Positions 60,725 to 64,000 of a DNA stretch of 64,000 nt are shown piece after piece. The stretch is taken from assembly GCA_000497125.2 (NCBI GenBank), contig CM035317.1, forward strand, positions 1,204,001 through 1,268,000, in the 5' to 3' direction. The notes under the pieces were generated by a model that was not told the origin of the DNA, made no database searches, and worked only from the letters and a program-made list of their open reading frames with translations. The translations under genes were made by a program, and so were the position numbers. Origin of the DNA: Spironucleus salmonicida (lineage: Eukaryota; Fornicata; Diplomonadida; Hexamitidae). The number at the start of each line of letters is the position of its first letter. Position 1 is the stretch's first letter.

Positions 60725-61375
60725 ATGTCTGATAAAATATCTCCAGAGTTCACTGCTAACGTATTAGCAGACCTTTATTGTAAATAATTGCATTCATAAT
60801 CATTACCAGATACTAGTGAAGTATATGCAGAAACATTATAATAGTTTACAAACTCTCCATTGATTAATATTCTTTTAAAAGACACAGTTAATAGCTAATA
60901 TTAATCATCAGAATAAACTAATGGCTAGAGCTACATGAATATTACCAAATATAATAACGATATCGTACAAATATTATAGGATAACCCTGATCTACATGAT
61001 AGTCTTAATAAAGAAAAAGAGAAATCTCAGAGTGTACCAACCTCTATCAGTGAGAATACCAGGTTAACTTGGACTTTATCTATGGAACATAGATTAAGTA
61101 GTCTTATGGACTAAAAAAAATCTTATGTTTATATTACATAAATTCTAAATGATGAATTTGGCCTTCAAATGAAACCAAATTAAGTATCATAACGATGGAA
61201 TAGAGTTCAGAATCCTGCTATTTTAAAAGGTAGATGGATGCAAGAAGATATAGAAAGACTAGAAGCATATATTAAACGAAATTTATCTGTATCTGAAATT
61301 CATTCCAAATTTCCTGGAAGAACTCTATTATAAATTCAGAAGCGAATCAAAATACAGAATACTCAAGCATAGTGA
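60725..61375 (+). CDS. Two-repeat Myb/SANT protein, 216 aa
   Basis: ATG at 60725 to TGA at 61373-61375. The C-terminal 110 residues hold two Myb-type repeats. The first is TRLTWTLSMEHRLSSLMDQ to NQVSQRWNRVQ, with W-E-H-L and QRWNR recognition-helix pattern. The second is ILKGRWMQEDIERLEAYIKR to TLLQIQKRIK, with GRW-ED-LE as in KGRWT-EED-L. The N-terminal half is polar and probably disordered. A nuclear DNA-binding regulator is expected. Stop context TAGTGAATA. Confidence 0.75.
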
Positions 61376-61459
61376 ATAAATTTGCTTCTCCTGTCATGGC
61401 TATTTTTAGAATTATATGTAATATTATATAATTCATAACATTAATAACGCAAATGCAAA

Positions 61460-62293
61460 ATGGATGAATTTTACACACATACACCCACTCATGAGTTACG
61501 CAAAAATCCAGTTTTCCTACGGACACCATCATCTTTAGAGAAAAAGCGAGCAAATCTACCTTAGGTACCAAGGTAGTAGCTTCAGTCTAAAATTCTTCTT
61601 CAGAAATTTAATGAAAAACCAAAAACTCCCTAATCGCCTTAAAAATAGCTGTAATCCAGGTAATCTCCCATTAAAGTAAACCCTGCCCTGAAGGCCAATT
61701 CTCCATATAGAAAGCATAACTTCTACAAGGCTTAAATGGTCGTACCTCAATAGCGGGGCTAGTCTCAATAGTCTCAAAATATAAGGACTATTATCTCGGA
61801 TACATGCGGTTCCTTCGATATGGAGCCTAATTTTGATGTAAAACCTGATAGTACTTAATTTGATCAAAAGCATACCAGCCAAACTGATGAGTCTGGAATG
61901 CGCACTGTTGATTTCTCCTAAAGGTATGAGCAGTAGTATCAGTTAAATACATATGTGTCCCCTAAGCGAGAAATTCAGTTATCTGAGTATTGTGATTATG
62001 ATGAGTAGGCAAGGACAAATATTCCGTTTTCTGGTAGTATCAAAATTGCACGAATAACAAGGTAGAGACAAGAAACTGCCCGATTTTAGTTAGCTACTTA
62101 AGAAGTTAATAACCATCAGTTATATAGCACAACTGATACTTACAATCAGAATTACTATTATGAGTAATAGGATTCACCTAATGTAGTTATAAGTGAATAA
62201 GCTATAAATTTAGATGATGTCGAATTAAGTGATAAGAGCGATTTTAACGCTCCTGATGAAGAGTACTAAATTATAGATGAAGATTTTGATTGA
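61460..62293 (+). CDS. Disordered Gln/Ser/Pro-rich protein, 277 aa
   Basis: ATG at 61460 to TGA at 62291-62293, 278 codons. The N-terminal half is basic with repeated Ser-Pro/Thr-Pro sites (PKTPQSPQKQLQSRQSPIKV), typical of CDK/MAPK targets or microtubule-associated proteins. The C-terminal half turns acidic (LDDVELSDKSDFNAPDEEY). No folded domain is visible. A TATTATATAATTCATAACATTAA element lies about 20-40 nt upstream. Function unknown. Confidence 0.75.
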
Positions 62294-62646
62294 TAAATTT
62301 TATACTGTTTTAGTTTCTGATTAGATATCAACAATAATTTACAGTGTGACTTTTATTAAATTTCTAATTTAAATTAATATTTATAAATAAGTTCAATATT
62401 TTCTAATTATTAATTCGTAAATTTCATACAGTCTTATAATATTTAAAAAATAAAACCAAAATGTCAAAAAGTCTTAATATGTTTAAAGGTTCTCTAAACT
62501 TTAGTATTTCATAGATGATAATTTAATACCATATTGTCATACAAGTATGCGTCAGCAAATATCATGATTGAAAAATATTTTGATCACAAAATTTGTAATA
62601 TGTATTTTATATGAATTACATCATTACCACTCCACTCACCACTTAC
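62294..62646. other. Intergenic region
   Basis: About 350 bp, AT-rich. A 37-codon frame begins at 62461 but is too short and featureless to call. No RNA gene seen. Confidence 0.4.
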
Positions 62647-63549
62647 ATGCCTCATAAGCCTTCCCAAAAATAGAGAAAACTCCCGAAACCAACAAAGTCT
62701 TTCCATAAGACTTCAAACTCTGTATAATCAAATCTTTTCGCTCTTAACTAGGCTTTAGATAATTCTAATATTGAACTAGCACTTTAGATTTCTTAAAAAA
62801 TACTTTCATCTCCATCTGCGTCCTTATAAGAACTGGACGAGGCATTCTAGACATTTTCAGCTGCTGGTGACAGCTAGCGTGCCATTTAAACTCTGAATAT
62901 TGCAATATCTAAGGAACATTTATCTACGGATGCTGCCTATCGTTTTATAGCAAGATTTTCGATATCTGGTTCTGTAAAAGATCTTGAATAAGCAATAAAT
63001 ATTATTCCACGTACTAAGGAACACTAAGGAACACTTATTTTTGCCTTAGGACGTTTACATGAATTTTAGCTATCAAATGATCTCGAAAAATCAGTATTAA
63101 CTCTCCAAAAACTAGCTGAGGCTGATTCCACATCAGCCATATTCAATATTTAAAAGGCATGTCACTTCCTTGTTTAGAATGATCTAGTATCACTTGAGGA
63201 ACATTTACTTACATTTTTAGATAGTTTTTGGGAAATTCCGGCTACATAACTTCCTGATTAGCCATTTCTTCTTGGTCTATCTCGTTGCTTATCCACAATT
63301 TCATAATTTGAAAATTCTGAAAAAGTTATAAATGCAGGATTAGAACTGAGTCCTGATGATCCAGTTCTTGTACACGAATTGGCATGGATTTGTAATCTAG
63401 AGGGAGACTTCGAAGAAGCTATTTTGTTATTATAGAAAGTTGTTTATTTATATGGGGACCAAGGTGCAGTAGAGTAAGCTAAAGATGCTGAGATGAAAAT
63501 TTAATGGATTTAAGAGTAAATTATTTAAGAAGGTTAGAAAGTGGAGTGA
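62647..63549 (+). CDS. TPR-repeat protein, 300 aa
   Basis: ATG at 62647 to TGA at 63547-63549. A basic N-terminus (KPSQKQRKLPKPTKSFHKTS) precedes helical repeats. The last are TPR-like: LSPDDPVLVHELAWICNLEG then DFEEAILLLQKVV, with the W/L-x2-L-G-x-A spacing. Earlier repeats (SVKDLEQAINIIPRTKEHQG) are looser. TPR proteins act as scaffolds or chaperone partners; a basic N-terminus with about four TPRs also suits ribosomal-protein chaperones such as Acl4, but this is a guess. Stop context GAGTGAAAA. Confidence 0.65.
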
Positions 63550-63840
63550 AAAAGTGTTCATAGTCATTTTTACTAAATTAATATAAAGAAGAGCTAAATA
63601 GTATGCAACAGTAGATCATCATTGCTTCCTTGGCATAAAATCGATAAAAATAGAGCATAATATATAATTTTAACGATTACTACTCTAATTTAAGAATATC
63701 TCTGATTTCCTAAAAAATAAATTTATAGTTTCTATGTAAAATAACATAACGCAAATTCGAAAGTATTAACTATGGTTATATATAATAACAAATATAGTTT
63801 AAATGAAACAATATATAAAAAAATAACGTCACTAATAGTA

Positions 63841-64000
63841 TCAGAAATCGTCTAAAAGGTGCTTGCCTTCTACTTGACCTTTTCTTCTACTATTCATTAA
63901 TTTCTTCTTTGGTTATACATTCATACCACTTTCAAAATACTCCAATGTAACAGCATCTTTAAATAGCGATGAAAATATTGATCCCATTTCTACACTGGTA
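63841..64000 (-). CDS. Short or partial gene at the window edge
   Basis: TGA at 63841-63843; the frame is open to the right edge. An ATG at 63987 would give a 48-residue basic protein starting MGSIFSSLF, which fits a myristoylation signal (Gly2, Ser6). The frame is also open for the few codons upstream, so this may instead be the C-terminus of a longer gene. The C-terminal part is Lys/Arg-rich (QPKKKLMNSRRKGQVEGKHL). Not recognised. Confidence 0.4.

Overview
The window reads as nuclear DNA of a eukaryote in which TAA and TAG encode glutamine and TGA is the only stop. Read with the standard code it breaks into short fragments. With TAR = Gln it resolves into about 46 long reading frames, most running from ATG to TGA without a break. 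In-frame TAA/TAG falls where known families need Gln, for example the switch II glutamine of a Rab2 GTPase (50665-50667) and the GGAGQIAY loop of malate dehydrogenase (24008-24010). This code, an AT-rich and gene-dense layout, very few and tiny introns, short upstream regions, an annexin related to alpha-giardins and flagellar genes all suggest a hexamitid diplomonad (Hexamita, Trepomonas or Spironucleus relative). A ciliate or oxymonad shares the code but fits the near absence of introns less well. The assignment is an inference.

Layout. 1-9 kb: a partial CATCHR-type (Vps53-like) tethering gene, a 1066-residue Gln-rich coiled-coil gene, two small genes, tRNA-Thr(TGT) and a coiled-coil gene with a probable 27-nt intron. 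9-14 kb: a giant gene whose product carries five and a third near-identical 225-residue repeats (675 bp units) built from degenerate EF-hand-like pairs. 14-24 kb: a coiled-coil gene, histone H2A, a small intron-containing gene overlapping a helical gene, an SLC35F6-like transporter, eIF5 and a beta-rich protein. 24-33 kb: malate dehydrogenase, a NOP4/RBM28-like four-RRM protein, an amino-acid transporter, a LisH/TBL1-like protein, a roadblock dynein light chain and two small MGC/MGSC proteins. 32-44 kb: a large helical protein, a 702-residue coiled-coil protein, an annexin, a Myb/SANT protein, an IFT27-like GTPase and long-chain acyl-CoA synthetase. 44-53 kb: membrane and acylated proteins, iron alcohol dehydrogenase, Rab2, a tail-anchored protein and a long charged coiled-coil protein. 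53-64 kb: DNAAF6/PIH1D3, coiled-coil proteins, a second malate dehydrogenase, a thioredoxin-like protein without CxxC, a type I membrane protein, a two-repeat Myb protein and a TPR protein.

Themes. Many products suit a flagellated, fermentative protist: cilium and dynein factors (IFT27, roadblock, DNAAF6, Trx-like), secretion (Rab2, Vps53-like, tail-anchored protein), and NADH and lipid metabolism (two MDHs, Fe-ADH, acyl-CoA synthetase). Unidentified genes are mostly Gln-rich coiled coils. Stops sit in an AGTGA context in 21 of 47 genes, suggesting a polyadenylation or termination signal fused to the stop. GC content varies sharply: metabolic genes and the repeat array are GC-rich, while coiled-coil genes and spacers are very AT-rich.
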